Shown in pieces: positions 49,698 to 58,035 of a stretch of DNA of 64,000 bases. Within the stretch, counting starts at the first letter, position 1, and the number at the start of each line of letters is the position of its first letter. The position numbers and the translations under genes are program-made. Source of the DNA: Gardnerella vaginalis (GTDB lineage Bacteria > Actinomycetota > Actinomycetes > Actinomycetales > Bifidobacteriaceae); contig NZ_JBETXJ010000002.1 in assembly GCF_040427915.1 (NCBI RefSeq), forward strand, positions 372,001 through 436,000, written 5' to 3'. A model generated the notes under the pieces. The model saw only the letters and a program-made list of their open reading frames with translations. It made no database searches and was not told the DNA's origin.

Positions 49698-50480
49698 ATG
49701 AGAAATAGCGAGAAAAACACTAACAACAACCCACACCACCACATTGTGGTTCTAACAGGCGCAGGAATATCTACAAGCGCAGGCATTCCTGATTTTCGAG
49801 GTCCAGATGGAGTTTGGACTAAGCACCCAGAGCAAATGAATGTTTACGATATAGACGCGTTTTTAAGCAGTGAAGAAGAACGCATTTATTCTTGGCGATG
49901 GCAAAAAGAGTCGCCAGTTTGGAACGCGGCTCCTGGAGCAGCGCACAAGTCGCTAGTAAAACTTGAGAAAGCTGGGATGCTTGACTTAATCGCCACTCAA
50001 AACTTTGATGCGCTTCACGAAAAAGCTGGAAACAGCCCAGATATTGTAGTGAACTTGCACGGAAGCATCGGAACATCGCATTGCATGAGCTGCCACGCGA
50101 GCTACAATACAGCAGACATTATGCGCGACTTAGACGCGCACCCAGATCCACATTGCAGGCGCGCGCTGCCGTATCGCGGAAATATGCCTTGCAACGGTCT
50201 TATAAAAACGGACGTAGTATATTTTGGAGAAGCACTTCCCGAAGGCGCGATGGAACGCAGCGCGCAGGCGATTATGCAAGCAAGCGAACTGTGGGTTATT
50301 GGCTCCACGCTAGAAGTGTTTCCAGCTGCCAGCCTTGTGCCACTAGCTGCTCGCGTAGGAGTGCCGATTACGATAATGAACCTGGGCGCTACGCAATACG
50401 ATTATTTGGCAGAGCGCATAATACGCGAAGATATTGCGAAAGCTCTGCCAAAGTTAGTAGACGAAACTATTGCAAAGTGA
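49698..50480 (+). CDS. cobB: Sirtuin (NAD-dependent protein deacylase)
   Basis: Removes acyl groups from protein lysines using NAD; cytoplasmic, about 260 aa. It has GAGISTSAGIPDFRG (NAD binding), QNFDALHEKAG and LHGSIG (catalytic His). The zinc-binding Cys pairs are CMSC and the later CRRALPYRG..PC set, followed by TDVVYFGEALP. ATG 49698 is chosen because homology starts soon after; two earlier in-frame ATGs (49662, 49677) lie in an ATATATGCGC repeat. There is no Shine-Dalgarno, but TATATA (49685-49690) is about seven bases upstream, suggesting a leaderless mRNA. The stop codon lies in a 14-bp duplication. Confidence 0.9.
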   Translation: MRNSEKNTNNNPHHHIVVLTGAGISTSAGIPDFRGPDGVWTKHPEQMNVYDIDAFLSSEEERIYSWRWQKESPVWNAAPGAAHKSLVKLEKAGMLDLIATQNFDALHEKAGNSPDIVVNLHGSIGTSHCMSCHASYNTADIMRDLDAHPDPHCRRALPYRGNMPCNGLIKTDVVYFGEALPEGAMERSAQAIMQASELWVIGSTLEVFPAASLVPLAARVGVPITIMNLGATQYDYLAERIIREDIAKALPKLVDETIAK

Positions 50481-50509
50481 ATATTGCAAAGTGACTATTA
50501 CAAAATAAT
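50468..50509. repeat. 14-bp duplication across the cobB stop codon
   Basis: TATTGCAAAGTGAA and TATTGCAAAGTGAC (50468-50481, 50482-50495), then a degenerate TATTACAAAATAAT. The TGA stop is in the first copy. Confidence 0.9.
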
Positions 50510-52461
50510 TATTGCAAGCCAACAGCGATTCCCTCCCAAGGCGCAAGCATGCCATTTTTAAGCGATTTAAGGGCATGATCCGCGCTGTAAGTAGAAATCA
50601 TCACATCATCATACGATACGCTGTTAGAGGCGATATTACGCAACAATCCGGCACTTTGATCAGGTATTGCTACAGATGAATCCGTCATATTTATCATTAC
50701 GAGCAACTTCTTTACAGAAGCGCAAGGCAAATCGCCAGCAACCGCGCTTGAAGAATTCACACCATTCTCAAGACCTGCCTTACCTGCCACATCTGCCTTA
50801 GCATTTTCACAAGTCTGCTCAACCTGCCTAATAAACGCGTAAACACACTCATCATCCGCATCAATCAAATTCCAAGATCCAGCCGAAACAACAGGCTGCA
50901 AATGACGCAACGCAATCAAACGCTTATAGAACGAATAAACGGAATCCGAATCTTCCATTTGCTCAGCAGCATTAATATCTACATAATTAGGATTCACACT
51001 AATCCACGGCTGCGCATTATTTTGCGACGGAACATTAAAAGGCATAAATCCTGCATATTTAGACGCATTCCATTGCATAGGAGTTCGAGAATTATCGCGA
51101 CCACGCTTTGCGAGCGCATCCATCATCGATTCCGCCGACTGAATATGCGCTTCTTCTACGCGCTGCTTAAACATATTCAACGCTTCCAAATCACGATACT
51201 GCTCGAGACGAGTAAAGTGCGCGTTAGTCATACCAATTTCTTCACCCTGATACACGTATGGAGTGCCTCGGTGCATATGGAGAAGCATGGCAATCGCCTT
51301 AGCGGAAAGCACGCGCATCTCATCGCTAGCCTCACTACCCCAGCGAGAAAGCGCACGCGGCTGATCGTGATTATTAAAGAACAGGCTCGCCCAACCAGCC
51401 TCGCTAACAGCCTGCTGCTGATCTGCCATTGCGCGTTTTAATGCCGTCAACTTAAGAGGAATAGGATTCCACTTAGTTCCATTTGCGCAATCAACATTAA
51501 CTTGATCAAACAAGAAGAGCATGTCTAGCTCACCATTAGCAGGATTTGTAATATAAGTGTTTCGATGCGCGGAAATTCCAGGAGCCTCGCCAACAGTTAA
51601 GAAACCTTCGCGACCTTTGAAAACCGCTTCGCGCATCTCGCGCAAAAACTCGTCTAAACGAGGGCCATCGGAGCAGAAGAAATACGGCGAAGAGTAGCCG
51701 TCGTCGCCTGCCGGCGCATCCTCAATCTGCGAACCGCATTCTCCAGGCAAACGTCCTTCGCTATCTATGCGCTTAGAAATTTGCGTGATCACATCCATGC
51801 GGAAACCGTCAATTCCGCGATCCATCCACCAATTCATCATCTTGTATACGGCAGCACGAACCGCAGGATTTTCCCAATTCAAATCTGGCTGCTTTGGCGA
51901 ATACTGGTGGAAATAGTATTCTCCGCGCTTCGGATCGTAAGTCCACGCGGAACCGCCGAAATACGAACCCCATTTATTTGGCTCCGCACCTGGCTCTCCA
52001 TGCACATGCCCTTTGCGCACTGGCCTCCACCAATACCAGTCTGCATAGTCGCTAGAAGCATCTCTTGAAGCCTGGAACCACGCATGCTCGTCGGAAGTGT
52101 GATTTACTACTAAATCCATCACGACTTTAAGTCCGCGCTTATGCGCTTCTGCCAGAAGCTCGTCCATATCTTCCAGAGTGCCAAAAAGTGGATCAATATC
52201 TTGATAATCGGAAATATCGTAGCCGTTATCGTCTTGCGGAGACTTGTAAACAGGGCTAAGCCAGAGCACGTCAACACCTAAATCAGCCAAATAATCAAGA
52301 CGAGAAGTGATTCCCTTCAAATCGCCAATGCCGTCGCCGTTAGTATCCTGAAAGCTTCGCGGATAAATCTGATACACAACTGCATTTGCCCACCAAGGGT
52401 TTGGCGTAGCGCCGTTTGTGCGCACGGATTTTGGCAAGTTTGCTCTGTCAAAAGTAGTCAT
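50509..52461 (-). CDS. GH13 oligo-1,6-glucosidase / alpha-glucosidase
   Basis: A 650-aa cytoplasmic enzyme that releases glucose from isomalto-, malto- or sucrose-type oligosaccharides (exact specificity unproven). The start WWANAVVYQIYPRSFQDTNGDGIGDL is that of oligo-1,6-glucosidases. Catalytic residues are in DGFRMDVITQIS (Asp), LTVGEAPGI (Glu) and FNNHDQPRALSRWG (Asp). It is longer than usual because of a Ser/Ala/Lys-rich insert (about 560-590) in the C-terminal domain. GGGGATTAA precedes ATG 52461. Convergent with cobB, its stop is within a few bases of the cobB 3-prime repeats. Confidence 0.92.
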   Translation of the reverse strand: MTTFDRANLPKSVRTNGATPNPWWANAVVYQIYPRSFQDTNGDGIGDLKGITSRLDYLADLGVDVLWLSPVYKSPQDDNGYDISDYQDIDPLFGTLEDMDELLAEAHKRGLKVVMDLVVNHTSDEHAWFQASRDASSDYADWYWWRPVRKGHVHGEPGAEPNKWGSYFGGSAWTYDPKRGEYYFHQYSPKQPDLNWENPAVRAAVYKMMNWWMDRGIDGFRMDVITQISKRIDSEGRLPGECGSQIEDAPAGDDGYSSPYFFCSDGPRLDEFLREMREAVFKGREGFLTVGEAPGISAHRNTYITNPANGELDMLFLFDQVNVDCANGTKWNPIPLKLTALKRAMADQQQAVSEAGWASLFFNNHDQPRALSRWGSEASDEMRVLSAKAIAMLLHMHRGTPYVYQGEEIGMTNAHFTRLEQYRDLEALNMFKQRVEEAHIQSAESMMDALAKRGRDNSRTPMQWNASKYAGFMPFNVPSQNNAQPWISVNPNYVDINAAEQMEDSDSVYSFYKRLIALRHLQPVVSAGSWNLIDADDECVYAFIRQVEQTCENAKADVAGKAGLENGVNSSSAVAGDLPCASVKKLLVMINMTDSSVAIPDQSAGLLRNIASNSVSYDDVMISTYSADHALKSLKNGMLAPWEGIAVGLQ

Positions 52462-52507
52462 TTAATCCCCATTAATATTCTAATTATCTATATTTTTATT
52501 ATTCTAT

Positions 52508-52537
52508 ATTTTAGCTATCTTTATTTTAGCTATCTTT
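52508..52537. repeat. 15-bp tandem duplication across the toxin-gene stop codon
   Basis: ATTTTAGCTATCTTT twice exactly. The second copy contains the minus-strand stop (52526-52528). Confidence 0.92.
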
Positions 52538-52906
52538 GGATTTTGCAAGCAACGTTAAAGTATTACTTACCATCTCAGAATACTTGCGAATAATTTTAGA
52601 ATTAGTATGAGCATTAGAGAATAATTCATCATGATTCCCCGCTCTTACCAATACTAAAGAAACAGACAATCCATCAACCCAATAAATAAGTAGTAAATCT
52701 GGCTGTACATGCAACTCACGGTATCCTTTCCAACTACCAGTAAGAGCATGGTCACGATATTTACTCTTTAATAGCTGTTGATTATTATCTATAAGAGCCT
52801 GAAATACGGCAAGAAAATCTTCAGTGTTAATATGCTTTTTACGAATCTTTTTATAGTCATTATCAAATGACTTGATTGTAAGAAGACGTCTCTTTTCACA
52901 GACCAT
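52526..52906 (-). CDS. YafQ-type mRNA interferase toxin (RelE superfamily)
   Basis: A 126-aa toxin that would cleave mRNA on the ribosome. The C-terminal DHALTGSWKGYRELHVQPDLL and IYWVDGLSVSLVLVRAGNHDELF match YafQ, including the catalytic His/Asp region. The N-terminus is slightly extended and basic. It overlaps the antitoxin gene by 11 bases, so it is translated after it, as in most type II systems. Confidence 0.9.
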   Translation of the reverse strand: MVCEKRRLLTIKSFDNDYKKIRKKHINTEDFLAVFQALIDNNQQLLKSKYRDHALTGSWKGYRELHVQPDLLLIYWVDGLSVSLVLVRAGNHDELFSNAHTNSKIIRKYSEMVSNTLTLLAKSKDS

Positions 52907-53207
52907 TTAGGTAATCCATCATGTCAGAAGCAGTATGTGATTCATGGGTAAATTCGCGATTTTGAACTTGCTTACGAGCTTCATTGTTTTTATTTTCGAT
53001 AGCTTCTTCAATATACTTTTGAAGTTGTTCTTCGAGTGATTGATAACGCTCAAAATCTTCACGGTTAATAATGAAGTACATTGGTTGATTATTTTTTAGC
53101 ACTGTAACCGGCATACCAGAACTCACCTTGGCAAAAGCCTGTGCAGATTTACCGTTACTAAAAGCACTAATCGGAACCATAGTGCTTATCGGAGCGACTG
53201 TAACCAT
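52896..53207 (-). CDS. Phd/YefM-family antitoxin
   Basis: 103 aa (ATG 53207; an ATG two codons earlier at 53213 has a poorly spaced AGGG). The N-terminal Phd fold VPISAFSNGKSAQAFAKVSSGMPVTVLKNNQPMYFII is followed by an acidic helix that would wrap the toxin. YafQ is classically partnered by DinJ (RelB family), so this pairing with a Phd/YefM-type antitoxin is a mixed arrangement. Autoregulation is expected; short ATACACATA repeats lie upstream (53236-53265). Confidence 0.85.
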   Translation of the reverse strand: MVTVAPISTMVPISAFSNGKSAQAFAKVSSGMPVTVLKNNQPMYFIINREDFERYQSLEEQLQKYIEEAIENKNNEARKQVQNREFTHESHTASDMMDYLNGL

Positions 53208-53331
53208 ATGCATTACCCTAACTTTTCTACAGACAATCCATACACATACTTAATACACATATATTTACTATGTTTTTCACAAGTATATATGAAAGTTGTT
53301 GCACTTGTAAATATTATAGTTAAAATAGAAT

Positions 53332-53364
53332 AAAAAGCGGCCCGCAGTAAAAACCACGAGCCGC
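53332..53364 (-). terminator. Terminator-like hairpin of the panE gene
   Basis: On the minus strand GCGGCTCG..CGGGCCGC is followed by TTTTTATTC. It lies about 95 bases past the panE stop, after AAATTAGATACC duplications (53395-53418). Confidence 0.65.
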
Positions 53365-53444
53365 GTCTCCTTCTCATTCACTGTAAGTTCTGCAAAATTA
53401 GATACCAAATTAGATACCAAATAAAATACAGAATTAGATACCTC

Positions 53445-53472
53445 TTATTGCTGATTATTTATTGCTGATTAT
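53445..53472. repeat. 14-bp tandem duplication across the panE stop codon
   Basis: TTATTGCTGATTAT twice exactly (53445-53458, 53459-53472). The minus-strand stop TAA is at 53459-53461. Confidence 0.92.
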
Positions 53473-54427
53473 GCAATTTGAATGCAAGCTCCGCCAAATG
53501 AACTCCGTGAGTCAAGAACTCGTGAGTACGGCACACATAATCATTTTCGCGACCAAGCTTTGCAATATATCCGTTGATATAATCAACTTCTGTCTTTCGT
53601 CCGCGACTCATATCTTGGTACATTGAAGGATAATGTAAAGGATTTGCGACTCGGCTCACGTAGTCAATAGCCTCCAACTCCTGCTGACGAGTATTAACCA
53701 TACGAATTCCTGCACGATCGCACACGTCATACGCTTCATTAATAAGCTGTCGAGCCATATCCATAGCTCCTGGGTACGAAATAAACTGACCCATCTGAAT
53801 CTGATACATTGTGCACAAAGTGTTAACTACGGAATTAAAAACTACCTTCGCCATGCACGTACCCTTGAAATCTTCCGTAATTGTAGGATTCAAGCCAGCA
53901 GCTTTAAAGTCGTCTCGCATAGCAAGCTCAACATCACTCACCTGCTCATTCAATGCACACATATTCATCGTACCAACGCCGACTTTACCAATAAAATCAA
54001 CGTCTCCGGGGCCATTCAGTACGGTTGCAATCATGGCAGTTCCGCCGTAAATACGATCATCCGAGAAATACTGCTGAAGCTTTTCGAAATGACCCCAACC
54101 ATTCATTGCAGCGAACACAACCTGATGATCCTTAAACAAATGCTTGCAACGCTCCAACATTTCCGCAAGCTGCATCTGCTTCATAAACACAATCCACACA
54201 TCTGGATCTCCGTCATAATCTTCCGGAGTATACATATTTATTGGCACAAGATGACGATTTTCATGATCTCGGCTCACCATTACTCCGCCTTGCTCGCGGA
54301 CTTTATTCACATTTTCATCCCAGGCATCAATGAAATCAACATGAATACCAGCCGTTTCCTGCAACAAAACGCCATAGCGATACCCCATAGCTCCAGAACC
54401 GATCATTGCATATTTCATGCCACTCAT
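53459..54427 (-). CDS. panE: Ketopantoate reductase family (ApbA/PanE)
   Basis: A 322-aa NADPH-dependent reductase of the 2-dehydropantoate 2-reductase family. GSGAMGYRYG is the nucleotide-binding loop; the catalytic Lys is probably in CMAKVVFNSVVNTLC, and the C-terminal domain contains RGRKTEVDYINGYI. The true substrate could be another 2-oxo acid, since the family is broad. AAAGGAGGTG lies before ATG 54427 (second ATG at 54418). It lies downstream of the ribose genes but behind a terminator. Confidence 0.88.
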   Translation of the reverse strand: MSGMKYAMIGSGAMGYRYGVLLQETAGIHVDFIDAWDENVNKVREQGGVMVSRDHENRHLVPINMYTPEDYDGDPDVWIVFMKQMQLAEMLERCKHLFKDHQVVFAAMNGWGHFEKLQQYFSDDRIYGGTAMIATVLNGPGDVDFIGKVGVGTMNMCALNEQVSDVELAMRDDFKAAGLNPTITEDFKGTCMAKVVFNSVVNTLCTMYQIQMGQFISYPGAMDMARQLINEAYDVCDRAGIRMVNTRQQELEAIDYVSRVANPLHYPSMYQDMSRGRKTEVDYINGYIAKLGRENDYVCRTHEFLTHGVHLAELAFKLHNQQ

Positions 54428-54510
54428 AGTGACACCTCCTTTTAGGTAAAAATGTGCTTAGGCGAAATTCGTACATACATGGAAATTCGTCGAAGCGACT
54501 ATGAATATAG

Positions 54511-54567
54511 TAAAAAGCAGTAAGGCTGATTGTAGTGACTAAAATCAGCCAACTGCTTTTTGTTTTT
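54511..54567. terminator. Bidirectional terminator-like hairpin
   Basis: AAAAAGCAGT..GGCTGATT pairs with AATCAGCC.ACTGCTTTTT (54512-54561), with T tracts on both strands. It lies between rbsK and panE and may end the ribose transcript. Confidence 0.8.
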
Positions 54568-54652
54568 ATAGCATATTACACAGTTTTGGGAGAATGTCAA
54601 AATTTTTCTAATTGCATCTTTGCGGCGTTTCTAATTAAAAAATTATTCAGTT

Positions 54653-54751
54653 TTATCTATGATTTTCGAAAAAATTACGCAATAATTGCGCACACTCCGA
54701 TTCACAAACAGAACCAAAAACTTGCGGATGCGAGCCAATATGCGGATCTCG
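54653..54751 (-). pseudogene. 3-prime remnant of tadA
   Basis: On the minus strand the codons read DPHIGSHPQVFGSVCES and then ECAQLLRNFFENHR-stop, aligning with the C-terminus of intact TadA at 62490 (DPHVGSHPQVFGSVCES then QCVQILSDFFKNCR). The match ends abruptly at the 5-prime side; upstream are GCAAGCAC repeats. It is intergenic and not translated as part of another gene. Confidence 0.85.
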
Positions 54752-54818
54752 CAAGCACGCATAACAAAAATACGCATATCGCAAGCACCTACAACGTAAT
54801 CACCTACAACTCAGTCAC

Positions 54819-55883
54819 TTAAGCATTAAAGAATTGACGAATTTGTTCAACTGTGCCATAGGAAGCTTGAGCGCCAAAACCAGTAGCTGCATACGCAGAA
54901 ACATAAGACGCTAGCGCAGCAGCTTCGTCTAATCGCATATCTACAGACAAACAAGCTAGTATTGTGCCCATAAAAGCATCACCGCAGCCAGTTGTATCAA
55001 CAGCTTTAACGCGCTGAGGGGAAATCATGCATACGCAATCTTCCTTGGAATAATCCAACACTACAGAGCCTTTAGAGCCAAGCGTAACTACAGATTCATC
55101 AAAGCCAAAATCATGCATAGCGTGAGCTACATGATTCCAATCAAAAGAACACCAATCACCATCTTCTGGCTCTTCAATATTCAAAAGTTGCGCCATCTCG
55201 TGCTCGTTAACAAGCAAAATATCTGCAGAATCAATCAAATCTTTAGGCAACTTGTTTAAAAATGGCGAATCGTTAAGAAGCACTTTTACGCCGTTTTCAT
55301 GCGCTAGTTGCGCGCACATAGTTACAGTTTTTAAAGGACTTTCTAAACAAAGGCCAAGAACTTTTGCGCTAGTAAGAGCGGATTTTACTAATGGCGATTG
55401 AACATACTCACAATCGACTAAAGAATTAGAACCTGGAGCATACACAATAGTGTTTTCACCGCTATGAGCATCTACAGTAATCACCGTTGCGCCGCTCTTT
55501 TTATTTTCTACGCAACGAACACAAGTTGTATCAACTCCAGAAGATTGCAAAGAATTTAGGAGAAAATCAGCATTGGAATCGTTGCCAACTGCGCCAAACA
55601 TTTTAACGTTGGCACCTAGTTTTGCAGCCGATACAGCTTGGTTGCCAGATTTTCCGCCTGGCAATACGCGAATCTCGTTTCCATTAATGGTTTCTCCTGG
55701 ATTAGGAAGACGATCTGCCACAATAGTGTAATCCGCGTTCATAGAGCCGACTATTGCAATAGCGTTTGAATCTGCTTTATGCGATTCTTGCATATTCTCT
55801 TGCGTAACTTTTAAATCATTTAAGCGAAGCGACGCTATATTTTCCAATCCACTTAATGAATCAAGCTCACTATAACAATGCAT
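54819..55883 (-). CDS. rbsK: Ribokinase
   Basis: Phosphorylates ribose to ribose-5-phosphate with ATP; PfkB family, 354 aa. VGSMNADYTIVADRLPNPGETI and DTTGCGDAFMGTILACL (catalytic Asp and anion hole) are complete. About 45 residues precede the kinase fold, more than usual; ATG 55883 is kept because AGGAG lies five bases upstream. It follows rbsD closely in the ribose operon. Confidence 0.93.
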   Translation of the reverse strand: MHCYSELDSLSGLENIASLRLNDLKVTQENMQESHKADSNAIAIVGSMNADYTIVADRLPNPGETINGNEIRVLPGGKSGNQAVSAAKLGANVKMFGAVGNDSNADFLLNSLQSSGVDTTCVRCVENKKSGATVITVDAHSGENTIVYAPGSNSLVDCEYVQSPLVKSALTSAKVLGLCLESPLKTVTMCAQLAHENGVKVLLNDSPFLNKLPKDLIDSADILLVNEHEMAQLLNIEEPEDGDWCSFDWNHVAHAMHDFGFDESVVTLGSKGSVVLDYSKEDCVCMISPQRVKAVDTTGCGDAFMGTILACLSVDMRLDEAAALASYVSAYAATGFGAQASYGTVEQIRQFFNA

Positions 55884-55940
55884 TTTTCTCCTAAATTAGC
55901 AACTAATCTTTAATATTAAAATTTAATAAAAGAACCTATA

Positions 55941-55956
55941 ATTTAGAAATTTAGAA
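55941..55956. repeat. 8-bp tandem duplication across the rbsD stop codon
   Basis: ATTTAGAA twice exactly. The minus-strand stop is at 55951-55953. Confidence 0.85.
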
Positions 55957-56346
55957 AGGAACACCACAGCGCAACAAAACGTTGGAATATGGCGTAGTTT
56001 CGCCTGTACGAATCACAAATTTTGCCTGTGAAACTAAAGCTTTAAAACCTTCATCGCCATCGTGCGGAACATACGTTAGTGGCACACCTAAGGATTCTTT
56101 TACCCACTCTTCTGGCTTTTTATTGCACGCTTCTTTAGCCATTATGCCTGATTCAAGTACCAAATCATCTTTGATTGCATTCAGCACATCGCTAAATCGC
56201 GGAATCCCAAATATTAAAGCTAAATCTATTACTTCTACGCCTTGCGGAACTGGTAATCCACAATCAGAAATAACAAATTGATCCTTATGCCTAAGCTTTG
56301 CCAGAGCAGCCGCTAATTGCGAGTTCAAGATGCCATGAGTTAACAT
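55951..56346 (-). CDS. rbsD: D-ribose pyranase
   Basis: Interconverts beta-pyranose and furanose forms of ribose for ribokinase; 131 aa. The N-terminal HGILNSQLAAALAKLRHKD (catalytic His) and DCGLPVP are typical. AAGGAGGAAAA precedes ATG 56346. It is followed by rbsK after about 70 bases. Confidence 0.92.
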   Translation of the reverse strand: MLTHGILNSQLAAALAKLRHKDQFVISDCGLPVPQGVEVIDLALIFGIPRFSDVLNAIKDDLVLESGIMAKEACNKKPEEWVKESLGVPLTYVPHDGDEGFKALVSQAKFVIRTGETTPYSNVLLRCGVPF

Positions 56347-56802
56347 TTTTCCTCCTTATGATATTAAATTTTTACCTTGCATTAGTGACTATCAACAGTG
56401 ATAATCGCATAATAGAAAATGCTCATCAAGCTTAAATGCTTGCTGTAATGATTGTTGTAAGACTAAATATCTACTTATTTGTATTTACTTTATTTTAAAT
56501 ATTTACTTTTATATATTTACAAATAATGCATCAAAAATAATATGACCAAAATAGTACATCCAAAATAACGCATCAAAAATAACGTGATATTAAAAACCAC
56601 AAATAGTGCGGCGTTGAAAACGATGACAACATACACGTTGCATATGCAATAAAATCGTATTAATTGTTACGCTCAGCATACAAGTCAACGATTTCAACGC
56701 CATATAAATGTTGTACTACTTTTTGTACACTTTTCACACTATTTGGTTTACTACTTTTTTGTACTATTTGTTGTACTACTTTTTGTACTACTTGATTTAC
56801 TA
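56347..56802. other. rbsB-rbsD spacer with long stem and short repeats
   Basis: A long imperfect stem, GGCGTTGAA..CG..GAC (56610-56627) with GTC..CG..TTCAACGCC (56684-56701), encloses the palindrome TTGCATATGCAA (56638-56649). Next to the rbsB stop, TTGTACTACTTTTT-type units repeat (56711-56800). No ORF. The stem could stabilise the rbsB mRNA or terminate part of the transcripts. Confidence 0.65.
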
Positions 56803-57741
56803 TTACTCGAAATCAGCTACATTCTTTGCTGTAACTGTTTTCACAGTAATTGGCTCAGTCTTTGGAACAGTTTGCTTCTTAATGGCTTTTACAGCTGCAG
56901 CAACAGCAGAACGTCCAAGCTCCTTTGGTTGCTGAGCAATAGTACCAGCCATTGTTCCAGCCTTAATTGCCTTCATACCATCGGCAGTACCATCAAAGCC
57001 AACTACCTTAACATCTTTACCAGCTTTAGCACCTAATGATTGTATTGCACCTAATGCCATCTCGTCATTCTCTGCGTAAATGCCAGCTGCATTTGGATGA
57101 GATTGCAACAAGTTGGTTGCAACGTTCAATGCCTCAGCACGATCAAAGTTAGCAGTCTGCTCTGCAACAACCTTAATATTTGGATACTTCTTAATGCGGT
57201 CCTTAAAACCTTTGCCACGATCTCGTGTAGAAGCAGCACCTGGAATACCTTGCAAAATCAGAACTTCGCCTTTTTCTCCCATGCTCTTAGCGAGCGCATC
57301 GGCAGCTTGAGCACCTCCAGCCACATTATCGGAAGCAATGTGAGAAGTAACTTTTTCGCCAGTTACGGAACGATCCACAGAAATCACAGGCATACCAGAG
57401 CTAAGAAGTGGCGCAACAGCTGGACCAGCAGCATCGGAATCCACAGGATTTATAATTACTGCTTTAGCACCTTGAGATTGCGCGTTTTGAGCCTGATCTT
57501 GCTGCTTAGAAGAATCGTTCTGAGCATCCGAAACCTGTAAATCAACGCCCAGCTTCTTGGCTTCCGCTTGTGCACCATCACGCAAATCCACAAAGAACGG
57601 GTTATTTAGCGTAGATACCAACAGCGCAACCTTGTCGCTAGAGCTTGCGTTTCCACACGCACTCATGCTGAAAACAAGAGCCGATGCTGCTGCAACAGCA
57701 CAAGCGAGCTTCATACCACGGCGCATAACTAGATAATTCAT
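56803..57741 (-). CDS. rbsB: Ribose-binding lipoprotein
   Basis: About 312 aa. Lipobox MSAC (Cys29), then the periplasmic-binding type 2 fold for pentoses: VALLVSTLNNPFFVDLRDGAQAEAKKLG, INPVDSDAAGPAV and VGFDGTADGMKAIKAGTMAGTIAQQP. Of two adjacent ATGs (57744, 57741) the second has AGGAG at five bases. It is followed by a structured spacer before rbsD. Confidence 0.93.
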   Translation of the reverse strand: MNYLVMRRGMKLACAVAAASALVFSMSACGNASSSDKVALLVSTLNNPFFVDLRDGAQAEAKKLGVDLQVSDAQNDSSKQQDQAQNAQSQGAKAVIINPVDSDAAGPAVAPLLSSGMPVISVDRSVTGEKVTSHIASDNVAGGAQAADALAKSMGEKGEVLILQGIPGAASTRDRGKGFKDRIKKYPNIKVVAEQTANFDRAEALNVATNLLQSHPNAAGIYAENDEMALGAIQSLGAKAGKDVKVVGFDGTADGMKAIKAGTMAGTIAQQPKELGRSAVAAAVKAIKKQTVPKTEPITVKTVTAKNVADFE

Positions 57742-57744
57742 CAT

Positions 57745-58035
57745 ATCTCCTTTGACTATTGCCTTATTAATCGCAAATTCACAATATTTAAAACATTATT
57801 TGCATAAATAAGGCTGATGTTTTTGCCATTTATTTACCATATTGTTAAATTGTTTTCAGTTGTAATTTAAATCATTTTTATTAGATTTTTGTTAGATTTC
57901 TTATTATATTTTTTGCTACATTTAGGCATTGATTGCTTGCCACCATTAAATCAATACCTTTTATAAACACCCCCCTTCTAAGCAAGAAGATCAAGTTTTT
58001 GCGGATTATTAATAGGCCTATTAATATGCCTTATT
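57745..58035. promoter_or_regulatory. rbsC-rbsB spacer with a perfect 20-bp palindrome
   Basis: TATTAATAGGCCTATTAATA (58007-58026) is perfectly palindromic and begins ten bases past the rbsC stop. A C6 tract is at 57968-57974. The rest is AT-rich; no gene was found. Confidence 0.6.

Noticed and set aside
54535-54822. 95-codon plus-strand frame
   Set aside because: It runs antisense over the tadA remnant and a terminator; no RBS.
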